Shown here piece after piece: positions 47,912-57,180 of a DNA stretch of 64,000 nucleotides. The translations under genes were made by a program, and so were the position numbers. The notes beneath the pieces were generated by a model. It was not told the origin of the DNA. It made no database searches and saw only the letters and a list, made by a program, of their open reading frames with translations. The stretch comes from Pseudomonas alloputida (GTDB taxonomy: Bacteria > Pseudomonadota > Gammaproteobacteria > Pseudomonadales > Pseudomonadaceae). The stretch is from NCBI RefSeq assembly GCF_021283545.2, contig NZ_CP128540.1, forward strand, positions 6,360,501-6,424,500, read 5' to 3'. Every line of letters starts with the position of its first letter. Position 1 is the stretch's first letter.

Positions 47912-49338
47912 TTTTTAGCGCCCCTGAATCGATTGAAATCGTCCGTGTCGCGCTGGGCAGCACCTCCTTTCGAGGGCCGCCCAAATTTTCTCTCGCCAGC
48001 ATCCCATTCTTCGCCTGTATTCTGTTTGAATCTGTCTTCGAAATGCTGCTCATGCGCAGGGCGCTCGTCTCTGAGATCAGCAGCAGCTCCTCGACGTACC
48101 TGATCAATGTCTTGAAGATCACGCAAGGAAATATCGACGGAGCTTTGCGGACTACGCGATGGCCGCATGAAGTCTAACTGGTATAAAACCCCTTTAACTT
48201 CTATCCATATATGACGAACACACATGACCAAAACATATACGGAGGTGTTGATGACACCTTGCCGGGCCACCAAATCAAAAATTCCTGTTTCTTCCAATTC
48301 ACGGGATCGGTATTTTCGCCCGTAAAAATAGACACCGTCCTTTCTTATCGCAGCTGGTCGTACATCCAGAAACTGCCTCACAGCCGTTTCGAAGGGGACC
48401 CCAATCGAGGAATCTCGTCCACGCATACTCCAATAGCAGTAAATGTCATGTGGGGTAGGCTTAATGCCGGCCAGAATCATCTCCTCGTCCATACGCAGGC
48501 CAGCGTCAGAGGTATGGTTATCCTTCAGGACCCGCACAATCTCCCGCTTGGCCATCTGTACGAAATCGAGCTTGCTGTGAAAATAGGTCGGCTGCCCGAG
48601 GGTTTTCTTGTCTCTCGGGTGTGAGGATTCGACAGTAGCCTTGGACTGACCTGAGTAGATTGGCGTCAGATCTACCGACTTTAACCAGTGAATCTCTGGA
48701 TCTACTTCGTACCCTGCAGCAGGTCCTCTATCAAGCACCATAGAGCCCGACAAACCAGCACTCGGCCATTCTTCGGCACTGATTTCAATACCGTACTGCT
48801 CGCAGAATTTAACTTTGTCACATGCCATGCAGTAGATTGCCATGCGATAAGCGGCCATATTTTCTTTGCCTTCCGAAAAGCCAATGCCAAGCACCATCCC
48901 TGACAACGCACAAACAGCACGGACGACACAAAAGCTGTCAACTGCACTGCCTTCAGTCAACCCAGATAGTTTCTCGGAAATATTATATCCGTCAAACTCA
49001 ATTCGCTGACTCACATTAATTAGGTTGTCGGCAAAACTTCCCTCTGAACCAGATTGAGCACGAGCCCGGTGCGCTCCTTTCAAAGCGATACGGAGCTGTT
49101 TTGCGCTGATTAGTTTAGATATCCAATACCTAAACTGTGGGAATGAAGGGAATGGCATGCCTTTAGGATGTCTGTATTCAACAGCCTCTCCCGCCAGCTT
49201 GTATGCATTGCAGCCAAACTCTCCTATAAGGATGTCGCTGTAGATCTTATTTTGTAAGGGATCCATCATCCCCACATTCCAACCGTCCACCTGATTCCCG
49301 ATGCTGTGCTCCCGATTTCTTTCTGGAGCCAGCCCGCC

Positions 49339-49698
49339 ATGATGCGCCCCGACAGCAAAGTCGAAAAAGTCTACCTCTACCCCAAGCCCGTGGACTTTCG
49401 AAAGTCCATCGACGGCCTCACTGCCCTGGTCGAACTGGACATCAAGGTCGCCGTGTTCGACCCGGTACTTTTCGTCTTCCTCAATAAAGCCCGTAACCGC
49501 ATCAAGGTGTTGTATTGGGAGCGCAACGGCTTCTGCCTTTGGCTCAAGCGCCTCGAAGCCGAGCGTTTCAAAACTTCACCCGACGCGACCGACGAAGCTA
49601 TCGTACTGACCGTCCAGGAACTGAATTGGCTACTCGACGGTTTCGATCTCTGGCGCAACCGTCCGCATCAGGTTTTGACTCCTCGTTTCGTCGCCTGA
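49339..49698 (+). CDS. tnpB: IS66 family accessory protein TnpB
   Basis: The product is about 119 residues. KVYLYPKPVDFRKSIDGLTA followed by VFLNKARNRIKVLYWERNGF and LWLKRLEAERF is the standard IS66 TnpB (Orf2) signature. TnpB is needed for IS66 transposition by an unknown mechanism. Two adjacent ATGs (49339, 49342) are possible; GGAG lies about ten bases upstream. It is followed by tnpC after 18 bp. Confidence 0.92.
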   Translation: MMRPDSKVEKVYLYPKPVDFRKSIDGLTALVELDIKVAVFDPVLFVFLNKARNRIKVLYWERNGFCLWLKRLEAERFKTSPDATDEAIVLTVQELNWLLDGFDLWRNRPHQVLTPRFVA

Positions 49699-49716
49699 CC
49701 GGGTATAATCCGGGCC

Positions 49717-51249
49717 ATGATTTCAGTGCCCGATAACCTTCCTGACGACCCTGCCGCGCTCAAACTACTGCTTGCGCAGTTGTTGGCCGAGCGCACGGTC
49801 GACAAAGGTCAGATCGTCGACCTTAAAGAACAGGTCAAGCTGCTGCGTGACCGATTATTCAATCGCAAGTCCGAGCAAACCGTCGAGTCCAACACGCCCC
49901 AACTGGCGTTGTTCAATGAACCCGAAAGTCAGTGGGTACCTACCGCTGATGATGCCGACGAAGAAGTTGTTGCGCCAAGCAAGCAGCGCGGCAAACGCAA
50001 GCCACTGTCGGCTGACCTGCCACGCATTGAAGTCATTCATGACTTGCCCGAGCACGAACTGACTTGCGCCTGTGGTTGCCGCAAACACGTGGTTGGCGAG
50101 CAAACCAGCGAACAACTCGACATCGTGCCGATGCAGATCCGTGTGCTTAAACACGTACGCAAAATCTATGGCTGCCGTGGCTGCGAAACCGCGCCGGTCA
50201 CCGCTGACAAGCCGGCCCAATTGATTGAAAAGAGCATGGCCAGTCCCAGCGTGCTGGCGATGTTGCTAACCACCAAGTACGTCGATGGCCTGCCGCTGCA
50301 CCGCTTCGAAACGGTGCTGAACCGACATGGTATCGAGATCCCCCGGCAAACCCTGGCCCGCTGGGTCATCCAGTGCAGCGAACACTTTCAGCCACTGCTG
50401 AACCTGATGCGTGACCGCCTGCTGGAAAGCCCGGTGATCCATTGCGATGAAACTCGCGTGCAGGTGCTCAAAGAGCCGGATCGTGATCCGACCAGTCAAT
50501 CCTGGATGTGGGTGCAGGCCAGTGGCCCGCCTGATCGACAAGTCGTGCTGTTCGATTACACCACCAGCCGCGCGCAGGAGGTGCCGCTGCGCCTGCTGGA
50601 GGGCTATCGCGGTTACGTGATGACCGATGATTACGCCGGTTACAACGCGTTGGCGCTACAGCCGGGCGTTGAACGACTGGCGTGCATGGCGCATGTCCGG
50701 CGTAAATTCGTCGAAGCGCAGAAGGTGCAGCCTAAGGGCAAGAGCGGTCGCGCCGATGTTGCGCTGACGATGATCAACAAACTGTATGGCATCGAACGCG
50801 ACCTCAAGGATGCCAGCGATGAACAGCGATTCATCGGTCGTCAGGAACGAAGCCTGCCGATCCTTGAGCAGTTGAAAAGTTGGCTCGACAAGACGCACTC
50901 ACAGGTGACACCGCAAAGCGTACTGGGCAAGGCGGTGCTTTACCTGGCAAACAACTGGAACCGCCTGGAGCGGTATGTCGAGGCGGGCCACCTGCCGATC
51001 GACAACAACCTGGCAGAGCGGGCCATAAAGCCGTTTGTGATCGGGCGCAAAGCTTGGCTGTTCAGTGACACGCCCAAGGGAGCCACGGCTAGCGCGCAGA
51101 TCTACAGCTTGGTCGAAACCGCCAAGGTCAACGGCCAAGAGCCCTATACGTGGCTGCGCCACGTCCTGGAGCGACTGCCGCACGCCTCATCGGTAGCAGA
51201 CTACGAAGCGCTGCTGCCATGGAACTGTTCGCCAGAGATGCCACGGTAA
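49717..51249 (+). CDS. tnpC: IS66 family transposase TnpC
   Basis: The 510-residue transposase has an N-terminal leucine-zipper-like helix ([20 protein letters not shown]), a zinc-finger-like segment ([10 protein letters not shown] ... CRGCE), and the DDE catalytic core: [10 protein letters not shown] (first Asp), [12 protein letters not shown] (second Asp) and [20 protein letters not shown] (Glu). This is full length for the family with all three acidic residues, so the IS looks capable of movement apart from the absent tnpA. Its reading direction is opposite to the interrupted tnsB. Confidence 0.95.
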   Translation: MISVPDNLPDDPAALKLLLAQLLAERTVDKGQIVDLKEQVKLLRDRLFNRKSEQTVESNTPQLALFNEPESQWVPTADDADEEVVAPSKQRGKRKPLSADLPRIEVIHDLPEHELTCACGCRKHVVGEQTSEQLDIVPMQIRVLKHVRKIYGCRGCETAPVTADKPAQLIEKSMASPSVLAMLLTTKYVDGLPLHRFETVLNRHGIEIPRQTLARWVIQCSEHFQPLLNLMRDRLLESPVIHCDETRVQVLKEPDRDPTSQSWMWVQASGPPDRQVVLFDYTTSRAQEVPLRLLEGYRGYVMTDDYAGYNALALQPGVERLACMAHVRRKFVEAQKVQPKGKSGRADVALTMINKLYGIERDLKDASDEQRFIGRQERSLPILEQLKSWLDKTHSQVTPQSVLGKAVLYLANNWNRLERYVEAGHLPIDNNLAERAIKPFVIGRKAWLFSDTPKGATASAQIYSLVETAKVNGQEPYTWLRHVLERLPHASSVADYEALLPWNCSPEMPR

Positions 51250-51965
51250 CTTTGGCTTCCACCTTGTGGTAGGTGGGGTTCATGGATCGGTTACCTTATT
51301 TTGAGTCTTGTGGGGGGATTTATTGGCGAGGAACCCCTTTAGCAACCTCTGCTGCATTTCTGCATCGCAACGATAACCATGCCTTTTTCCCTTGCGAGAG
51401 GGCCGACCAAGCTTCGTCATACGCCCTGGCCCTTCTCGATTCCATGCCCCAATACGGTGGAGAGGTGGCAGCAAGGACCACTTAGTCCGACCAAACACCA
51501 TGTATGAGTAGAACCAGAGCCTTGTCCTGGCTGCGTTCTGATGGGGTCGTTGTGCTTTGGCGTAGGCGTTAATTAGGGCGTCAGGATCATCGCTCGCGAG
51601 GATTTCATTTTGGCGAGCAACCAAGCCAGATATCGCAGCAAAACGCTTGTCCACCTTCTGCTCGTAGCTTTCTTTCTTTGAAGCTCGCCGATACTCCAGA
51701 TGCTCGATGGCAACGCCCTCGATGGGTGTAAGCCATGGAGGACTTGAATCGGCCGATCCATCCTCAACCAGCCACCCATTCTCGACTGCCTCCTCAAAAT
51801 CAAACTGGCTCAGTTGGATCAGGTGGGTGCTGATGTGTTTGCCATCGTCTTTGAATTCGACCAAGCGAACACGGTTTTGCCGGCCATCGCTGACCAATAG
51901 GTGATATACATCGCCTTGTGGAAGGTTACGAAACCCCTCGGGGGCTATGATTCGCGAGCCTGCCC

Positions 51966-52928
51966 TCATGGCGCGGCCTCTTCAAAAAGCGAGCCGAACT
52001 CCTGGAGCAGATCGCATCCACCGGTAATCAACGGGCGATCGATCAAGATAGGTTCGCTGAAGTCGACTTGAAGCTTTCGGTCCCAAATCAGTTGGTAGAT
52101 CTTGGCTATGAACTGGTCACGGAAGCCCCACCGAGCACCGTATTCAATCGCCACGTAGGCCACGGGCTTCCCGACCTGAACAGCCTCAGCAATCGCACCG
52201 ACAAAGTCTTGAAGCAGATTCGGTTCAAGTGAAAAATCAAGACCGTGCATACCAAACAACAGGTCTAGATTCGCCTGAATAGTGGGCGATATCAGATCTC
52301 GGGAAACCTCTACGGTCCGGATGCCGGCGCTGGCGTAGTATCGGCGCTCGAGCTCTCCCCGAAGCTCGGCATGGTCGCGGTCCTTCTTTTGTTGAACAGG
52401 GGTCTTCGCAGACGTGCTTCGACGTTCTCGAAATTCCTGGGCCTGGTCCTTGACCGTCCAGTTGATGGCAAACGGTTCTCCTCGACAGTTGAAGAGGAAG
52501 AGCAGGAGGTCGCCTTGGTACGGGTACGGGACCCAGCCCCTGTTTCCGCTCGCGTCTTCGACTACGATTTCATGATGTTTGAAACCGATCTCTCTTGCGA
52601 TATCCATGGTGCCGCGGAGAGGGGGCGGGAATGTGCCCTTCGTCAATGGGTGCCCTTTCAGTGGGTGCCCTGTGTTCACTGGCCAAAGCATCTTCTGCTC
52701 GTGCAGCTCAAAAAGCTCGGGGTGGAAGAGAGCTAATTGAGCAAACACCTTCTCTGGGTGGGAAAGGAGATGAATCGTGCGCCCCAGCTTTCGGCTATGC
52801 AGTCTGCTAATGCGAGAGCCTTTAGGTGCCTCTCGTGGAACCGCCAGCGTGGACGGTACATATTCCTGGCCCCATTCGAACCGGGCCTGGCGTTTCATGA
52901 TCAGGTCAAATCGTTCCTGCGGTTTCAT
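51966..52928 (-). CDS. tnsA: Tn7-type endonuclease TnsA
   Basis: The product is 320 residues from the ATG at 52928 (MKPQERFDLIMKRQARFEWG); the frame is open 79 codons further but that stretch overlaps the promoter region. The endonuclease core is visible as a Glu-rich helix (LFELHEQKMLW), YQGDLLLFLF (Asp) and INWTVK (Lys), in line with the E-D-K active site of TnsA. The C-terminal part (YYASAGIRTVEVSRDLIS) is the TnsC-contacting domain. TnsA cuts the 5' ends, allowing cut-and-paste movement. The stop overlaps tnsB by four bases. Confidence 0.85.
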   Translation of the reverse strand: MKPQERFDLIMKRQARFEWGQEYVPSTLAVPREAPKGSRISRLHSRKLGRTIHLLSHPEKVFAQLALFHPELFELHEQKMLWPVNTGHPLKGHPLTKGTFPPPLRGTMDIAREIGFKHHEIVVEDASGNRGWVPYPYQGDLLLFLFNCRGEPFAINWTVKDQAQEFRERRSTSAKTPVQQKKDRDHAELRGELERRYYASAGIRTVEVSRDLISPTIQANLDLLFGMHGLDFSLEPNLLQDFVGAIAEAVQVGKPVAYVAIEYGARWGFRDQFIAKIYQLIWDRKLQVDFSEPILIDRPLITGGCDLLQEFGSLFEEAAP

Positions 52929-53609
52929 CCAAGCTTTCCAATCTAACCAGGATTTGTTGCTGAAGGCGCACGTTGGGGATAACAACGCGCACACCGGCAA
53001 AACCCTTATCCTGCGGGCAGGTAACCGCGTTTCCGGTTGTGGATAACGCGGAGATTCTTGTGGATGAGCGAATCCGTGCGAAACTTGACGTTTCACATGC
53101 AAGGGATAGACAATGGAGGAGTCAGGTGCCTTTTCTGACTTATCCACAAGGGCCCAAGGTCGCACTTGGGCCTTTGTCTATCTCATTTTCAGCGCTCTCG
53201 TTTAGCTAGCTGTCGTCTGAATTTCTATCGTTAGGTCTACCTTAGGCGTCTCCGCCGATTGTGATCTTGCCCATGCTCACGAACCCTTCTTTCAGGGTTC
53301 GCTGACGCAGCGCTTTTGGGCTACGAGCTTGGTTAACTCAATATGTTAACGCTGGAAATTCCTAGCTGACAACAAGTTTGCGCGCAAACCACACATAACT
53401 TTCAAATACTCCCACCTAGCAAATTTCCGCCTATACGAAGCGCTCACAGGATTCCGGTCCATGCCAGGACCATGCTGCCTTGGTCCGCCCCTGAGAACCG
53501 CCGAAGACGCTTCAAAACTGAAAATTCTAACCAGCTCTAGACCGATAATTTATTGGACTTTAAGAGTCCAAGACAATGTATTAGATTAATATTCTTTGAG
53601 GCATATCTC
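52929..53609. promoter_or_regulatory. Divergent promoter region between tnsA and tnsD
   Basis: No separate gene is supported here. A hairpin with arms GGCCCAAG (53151-53158) and CTTGGGCC (53165-53172) followed by a T-rich run reads on the plus strand, and a smaller 7-bp-armed hairpin GAACCCT/AGGGTTC lies at 53281-53300. Promoters for tnsABC and for tnsD must be in this stretch; base composition drops sharply toward AT from about 53500, marking the tnsD gene as compositionally foreign. Confidence 0.5.
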
Positions 53610-55208
53610 ATGAACCTCAAAGGCAAGCATTTACCCTTTTTACACTGGCTCCCAGATGAATGTCTTTACAGCGTATGCAGCCGCCAGCATATTCTTTGGG
53701 GCAACCCGTCACCTACAGATACACTGAGTTTTCTTTTTGGAAGCGGGTATAAAAAATTTGCACACGACTTTCCAAGTAACCTGAGTCTATTAATCGAGTC
53801 TGCAAAGTCTACTTGGGGAACCCCAGAGGAATTGATATCTGAACACACCATTGCACCCATTTTCTTTCCTTTCCAATCTTCTGATCACATTCAGGAACTG
53901 AAACAAGCATTGATGGGGCCCAAAATTGGATCTATGAAGTATAGGCTTGGACTTGTGACTGGCCGCTTCGGTGGTGCGCACCCTCTTAAGGCGTGTGTTA
54001 AATGCATGGCAACTGACCGATCAGTTCTGGGCGCCACATATTGGCACTTATCTCACCAGCTTCCTGGTGTTACGACTTGTCCAGTGCATGGAGTCTTGCT
54101 CTCGGAGTCAATCGAGAACAGGCAGTGGTCCAGGGGTTTTCAGTGGCTTCTTCCTGATGAATTAGCCCTCAGCGTAACTGATCAATCGGCCATAGATCCT
54201 GCAACCTTCGAAGCACTACAAAACATGTCTGAGTTAGCGGTGGACCTGTGGAAATCAGGCTCCTCCTGCCAGTTTGATAGCACTACAGTCGCTAACGTTT
54301 ACAAGGAAGCCTTCAGTAATTTTGGCCGCTCCCAGAAGTCTCGCGATGCTGCTGCCGACCGCTTTGCTGAGCTCTGTGCAATGCTCAAACAGCACCCGCC
54401 TTTCACCGCTTTGCCAACCACGCGCAAGTGTGCAATAGGGTTCATTTCTCAAATGACCCGTAAGCCCCGTGGTTACTGCCATCCGTTGAAGCATCTGACC
54501 CTGATTTGGTGGCTATTCGGGAGCTTAGAATCATTCGTTAAGGCCTATCAACATGCCGCGAACCAGCAGAAACTTCCAGGGACTAGCCCCTCAGTGAAGC
54601 TTAACTTAAATAACTCTTTCGTTAATCCTATTTCAGCTCAAATAAGGAGAACTGGAGCCCCGAAACCCAAAAAGCTATTTAATGACTTGAAGGAGAAAAT
54701 CCTCCGGGAACTGATGACTGGCTCTAGCAAAAAAGAGGTCTGTGTTAACTTTGAGATATCTATGAGCACGGTAAATCGGCTACTACGGCTTAACCCGAGT
54801 GTCGACGAGAAGATAAAAATATACTTTAAACTCAAGAAACTTGAGGAACAGCGTACCTTGTGGCGCTGCGCCGTGGACAAATCGCCCTTCGCCAGCGCGA
54901 ATGTAATTAAGCGGTCAGTACCCAACGTCTATGCATGGCTCTACAGAAACGATCAGTCTTGGTTACTTTCGCAAACAGGCTCACTACCAAGTGGCAGGGC
55001 CGGCAACCATGTCGCAATTGACTGGGATGCCCGGGATGAGAATTTGTGTACCTTGATTAAGAAGGTACTGGTAACGTCGACCACCGAACCCAGAAAAATC
55101 CGAAAACGTGACTTGTACCAAATGGTACCTAGTCTTTTTTCTTCGCTTGAGCAGAAGTCGCACTATCCAAAGACGAGGCAGCTCGTCTCCGAAATATCTC
55201 AGCAGTAG
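53610..55208 (+). CDS. tnsD: Target-selector TnsD (TniQ family)
   Basis: The 532-residue protein begins MNLKGKHLPFLHWLPDECLY, typical of TniQ/TnsD N-termini. A CCCH zinc finger is seen as Cys129, Cys132, Cys157 and His160 (ACVKCMATD ... TTCPVHG). The C-terminal half has helix-turn-helix segments (LMTGSSKKEVCVNFEISMST) suited to DNA binding. TnsD of Tn7 binds the end of glmS, and this protein's length and place suit that job. It is divergent from tnsABC. AT content is higher than in the neighbouring chromosome. Start chosen for GAGG upstream; 19 further codons are open. Confidence 0.85.
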   Translation: MNLKGKHLPFLHWLPDECLYSVCSRQHILWGNPSPTDTLSFLFGSGYKKFAHDFPSNLSLLIESAKSTWGTPEELISEHTIAPIFFPFQSSDHIQELKQALMGPKIGSMKYRLGLVTGRFGGAHPLKACVKCMATDRSVLGATYWHLSHQLPGVTTCPVHGVLLSESIENRQWSRGFQWLLPDELALSVTDQSAIDPATFEALQNMSELAVDLWKSGSSCQFDSTTVANVYKEAFSNFGRSQKSRDAAADRFAELCAMLKQHPPFTALPTTRKCAIGFISQMTRKPRGYCHPLKHLTLIWWLFGSLESFVKAYQHAANQQKLPGTSPSVKLNLNNSFVNPISAQIRRTGAPKPKKLFNDLKEKILRELMTGSSKKEVCVNFEISMSTVNRLLRLNPSVDEKIKIYFKLKKLEEQRTLWRCAVDKSPFASANVIKRSVPNVYAWLYRNDQSWLLSQTGSLPSGRAGNHVAIDWDARDENLCTLIKKVLVTSTTEPRKIRKRDLYQMVPSLFSSLEQKSHYPKTRQLVSEISQQ

Positions 55209-55484
55209 ATTTTTAATGATTGACTGTTACTTGTACGAGCTCACGGAAATACGGGTACATATGACTGTAGCTCGTGAAAAGTCCCTCAATCTATGGTACT
55301 TTTTTGATTTATGCGTGAGTAACTCCTTAGCGTTTAAGAGTTAGGCCACATGAGACTTACATTGAAGCAACAGCCGCCTCTGTTCCGGGGTAGCAACGGC
55401 CTCACTCGTGCCGATTAGTGTGCCAAACCGCCTGGTAGTGAATGTCCATGAGGTGCCGCTCCACCAGCCGCAGGGCAATCCACC
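55209..55484. other. Gap between tnsD and the antitoxin-like remnant
   Basis: No supported gene. The sequence is AT-rich just after tnsD and contains one short open frame (55216-55344) without a recognisable motif. A RES-type toxin gene would be expected near 55390-55480 on the minus strand if the antitoxin were part of a complete module, but none is seen. Confidence 0.4.
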
Positions 55485-55751
55485 TCAGCAGTAAACGCCG
55501 TACTCGATCCTCATGAGGTAGTCGCAGACTTGCCGATAGCCTTGGGCATCAGCTAGAAGGCTACAGGGGATCCGTCGATCTAGGCCGATTGCTGGCCGCT
55601 TTAGCCATTCAGCCGCCAGGCGATTGTTGCCAAGAACGTAGGCCGCCTGGCCTTGAACCTGTTCTCGACGCGCAACGAAACAACGGTGCTGGCTGCTCCA
55701 GCAATGGGAAGGAGCGAAAGGACAGGGACCGAGCAGGTCAGTTGTAAGCAT
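55485..55751 (-). CDS. MbcA/ParS/Xre antitoxin-like protein, probably truncated
   Basis: The frame encodes 88 residues. From AAEWLKRPAIGLDRRIPCSL through LADAQGYRQVCDYLMRIEYG and VYC it matches the toxin-binding domain of MbcA/ParS antitoxins (DUF2384), which ends in the same RIExGVYx pattern. Full antitoxins are 120-160 residues with an N-terminal helical domain; only a short divergent leader is here. No RES toxin gene is adjacent. It is therefore either a solo antitoxin or a relic. Confidence 0.65.
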   Translation of the reverse strand: MLTTDLLGPCPFAPSHCWSSQHRCFVARREQVQGQAAYVLGNNRLAAEWLKRPAIGLDRRIPCSLLADAQGYRQVCDYLMRIEYGVYC

Positions 55752-55792
55752 AGCGCCTCCGCTACCACGCGACCGCGAGGGTAAGGCTTACC

Positions 55793-56974
55793 TTACTGCA
55801 ACTGACGCTCACAGGTGTCATCGATAGATGACCGGTTCCCCAGCAGGGATCTGCTCGTGGTCACTGGCGCCCAACCGGTGGCTCCAAGTCGAGGAACCGC
55901 TGGGAGTGATGCTTTTACCAGTCTGGGACTGAAACGCAAGTCGCGTCTTGAATCAGCTACGTTGCAGCAACGATAGAGTCTTGGTCGGCGGTCTCGGAGT
56001 GAGTGTGCCTTGTAGTGGTCAAAATCGCGGAGTGACCATAAGGCAACTCCATGGCGGTAATCTTCTTCGATGTAGTGATCAAAGTAATCACTGCGAATTT
56101 GATAAGTGCTCCAACAAGAGTCAATCAGTGCTGAACCCGATTCTAGGCTTAAGTAATGGCCTAGGAAGTCATCAAACCCCTCGTAGATAAGCGCTATTAA
56201 ATCAAGCAGGCCATACTGCCGATCTTCGTGGAGGATAAACCCATAACCACGTTCCTTACGCAATTCAGTGTCAGCTATAAATTCATCAATAGCTTCCCTA
56301 AAGCTTTGATCAACAATTCGATTGTCTATGTTTTTGAGTTTGCTTTCGAGCACCCGTAGAACCGTTTCAAGTGCAAGGTGGTGCTCAAGGAGGCAGATCC
56401 TTTCGTAGAATTGTGCCAGCCGCAATGCCAATGGGTCCCTGTTGGCCGCAGGCCTTGCGCTGCCTAGGCTGCGCCCGCAACATCCGCTCCACATTACCTG
56501 GACAGAGTGGCCATCGCGAGAAAATGGCTGCTCACAGAACTGGCAGTACGAGAGCAAATCGACGTTGTGCTTCGCGCACACAGTTACATGTGGGTGAAGA
56601 CGTCGCCAATAAGAGTAACCTAGCGACTGAATATCTTCATTCACGCACAATGGACAGTAGGTTCGAGTATCTGCGAGGGAGTCAAAACAGTATTGCCCAT
56701 ATACATACTCTGCGCCAGAGTAAGCTAAAAACTTTGCTGGCTTAAACACACTTCGAAAGGGGTAATCGCTATGCAAATGCACCAACTTGTTAAAGCCGTA
56801 ACAGCCATGCCAGCCCATGATACTGCCTACGAGCTTTACCTGCCTGTTGCTCCAGCTGAAGTAACGGAGCTCCGCCGACTTCAGAATATCTAAGTCAGAG
56901 TTACGGAATTGTAGGTAAAGGTTTCGTTCAACATAAGAACGGAGCGATTCATCAGGTTGGATTCGCAACAGCAT
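55793..56974 (-). CDS. Second TniQ-family protein
   Basis: The 393-residue protein starts MLLRIQPDESLRSYVERNLY, the TniQ N-terminal pattern. Two zinc-binding groups follow: Cys107-Cys110 with Cys133-His136 (YCPLC ... VCAKH) and Cys144-Cys147 (YCQFC). After residue ~170 it diverges into an acidic, aromatic-rich domain and a basic end. It is shorter than TnsD and lies next to the right end of the element, reading toward tnsD. As a second TniQ it may direct the element to a target other than glmS, replacing the role of TnsE; this is inference. Confidence 0.78.
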   Translation of the reverse strand: MLLRIQPDESLRSYVERNLYLQFRNSDLDILKSAELRYFSWSNRQVKLVGSIMGWHGCYGFNKLVHLHSDYPFRSVFKPAKFLAYSGAEYVYGQYCFDSLADTRTYCPLCVNEDIQSLGYSYWRRLHPHVTVCAKHNVDLLSYCQFCEQPFSRDGHSVQVMWSGCCGRSLGSARPAANRDPLALRLAQFYERICLLEHHLALETVLRVLESKLKNIDNRIVDQSFREAIDEFIADTELRKERGYGFILHEDRQYGLLDLIALIYEGFDDFLGHYLSLESGSALIDSCWSTYQIRSDYFDHYIEEDYRHGVALWSLRDFDHYKAHSLRDRRPRLYRCCNVADSRRDLRFSPRLVKASLPAVPRLGATGWAPVTTSRSLLGNRSSIDDTCERQLQ

Positions 56975-57040
56975 GGATTGCTGGTCCCTAGGGAGCAGGA
57001 AAGGTGAGCGAGTGGAGGGTCAGGCGAAGGGCTGGGACCA

Positions 57041-57118
57041 TCGCAGGAGCCGATGAGACAGACCTCACCGGCTCCTGCGACAGCTTTAATTCTCTAGCGA
57101 CAGTTTTAATTCTCTAAA
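57041..57118. repeat. Right end of the Tn7-like element
   Basis: Two tandem 19-bp TnsB-type repeats occur at 57077-57095 (one mismatch) and 57097-57115 (exact), and the outer 27 bp (57092-57118) form the perfect inverted repeat with the left end. Just inside is a hairpin with 12-bp perfect arms TCGCAGGAGCCG (57041-57052) and CGGCTCCTGCGA (57069-57080), which could act as a terminator against readthrough from glmS. Confidence 0.8.
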
Positions 57119-57180
57119 ATCAAAGTTGATCAACACCTGACTACCCGTTACTCGACAGTCACCGACTTGGCCAGATTACG
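57119..57180 (-). other. attTn7: attTn7 target region at the 3' end of glmS
   Basis: The last glmS codons (NLAKSVTVE, stop at 57148-57150) plus about 30 bp beyond form the classical TnsD recognition and insertion region. TnsD binds within the coding end, and insertion occurs about 25 bp past the stop. The transposon's right inverted repeat begins 30 bp past the stop, which fits. glmS itself remains intact. Confidence 0.85.

Larger units (their letters stand above)
49246..51302. mobile_element. IS66-family insertion sequence in tnsB, with its 8-bp target duplication
   Basis: The element proper spans 49254-51294 (2041 bp). Its ends are imperfect inverted repeats: GTAAGGGATCCATCATCCCC at the left and, read from the right end inward, GTAACCGATCCATGAACCCC, the GTAA start being typical of IS66. 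The 8-bp duplication CTTATTTT is at 49246-49253 and 51295-51302. It encodes TnpB and TnpC only; just 85 bp precede tnpB, so there is no tnpA. The intact ends and duplication indicate a fairly recent single insertion. Its size recalls ISPpu14-type elements, not verified. Confidence 0.95.
47908..51969 (-). pseudogene. tnsB: TnsB transposase gene split by an IS66-family element
   Basis: The 5' part (51969 to 51295) encodes 225 residues and the 3' part (49253 to 47908) encodes 445 more in the same frame once the insertion and one 8-bp duplicate are removed, giving a native protein of about 670 residues, normal for TnsB. The N-terminal part includes EFKDDGKHISTHLI; the RNase H-fold catalytic region lies in the 3' part (VDSFCVVRAV and MVLDRGPAAG segments). 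TnsB cuts the 3' ends and joins them to target DNA. Overlaps with tnsA and tnsC are preserved. As it stands the gene is disrupted. Confidence 0.9.
20478..57118. mobile_element. Tn7-like transposon with copper-resistance cargo, inserted at attTn7 downstream of glmS
   Basis: The boundaries are a perfect 27-bp inverted repeat: 20478-20504 at the left and 57092-57118 at the right. Each end carries further copies of a ~19-bp repeat (core AATTAAAACTGTCGC), matching the multiple TnsB sites of Tn7 ends: left 20481-20499, 20546-20558 (partial), 20593-20611; right 57077-57095, 57097-57115. The right repeat lies 30 bp past the glmS stop codon, the distance used by Tn7. tnsA, tnsB, tnsC and tnsD-type genes lie near the right end as in Tn7. 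The exact terminal base and a 5-bp target duplication could not be fixed. Confidence 0.85.

Noticed and set aside
46565..56974. A CRISPR-associated transposon
   Set aside because: TniQ and TnsABC are present but there are no Cascade or Cas12k genes and no CRISPR repeats; insertion at glmS fits a TnsD route.
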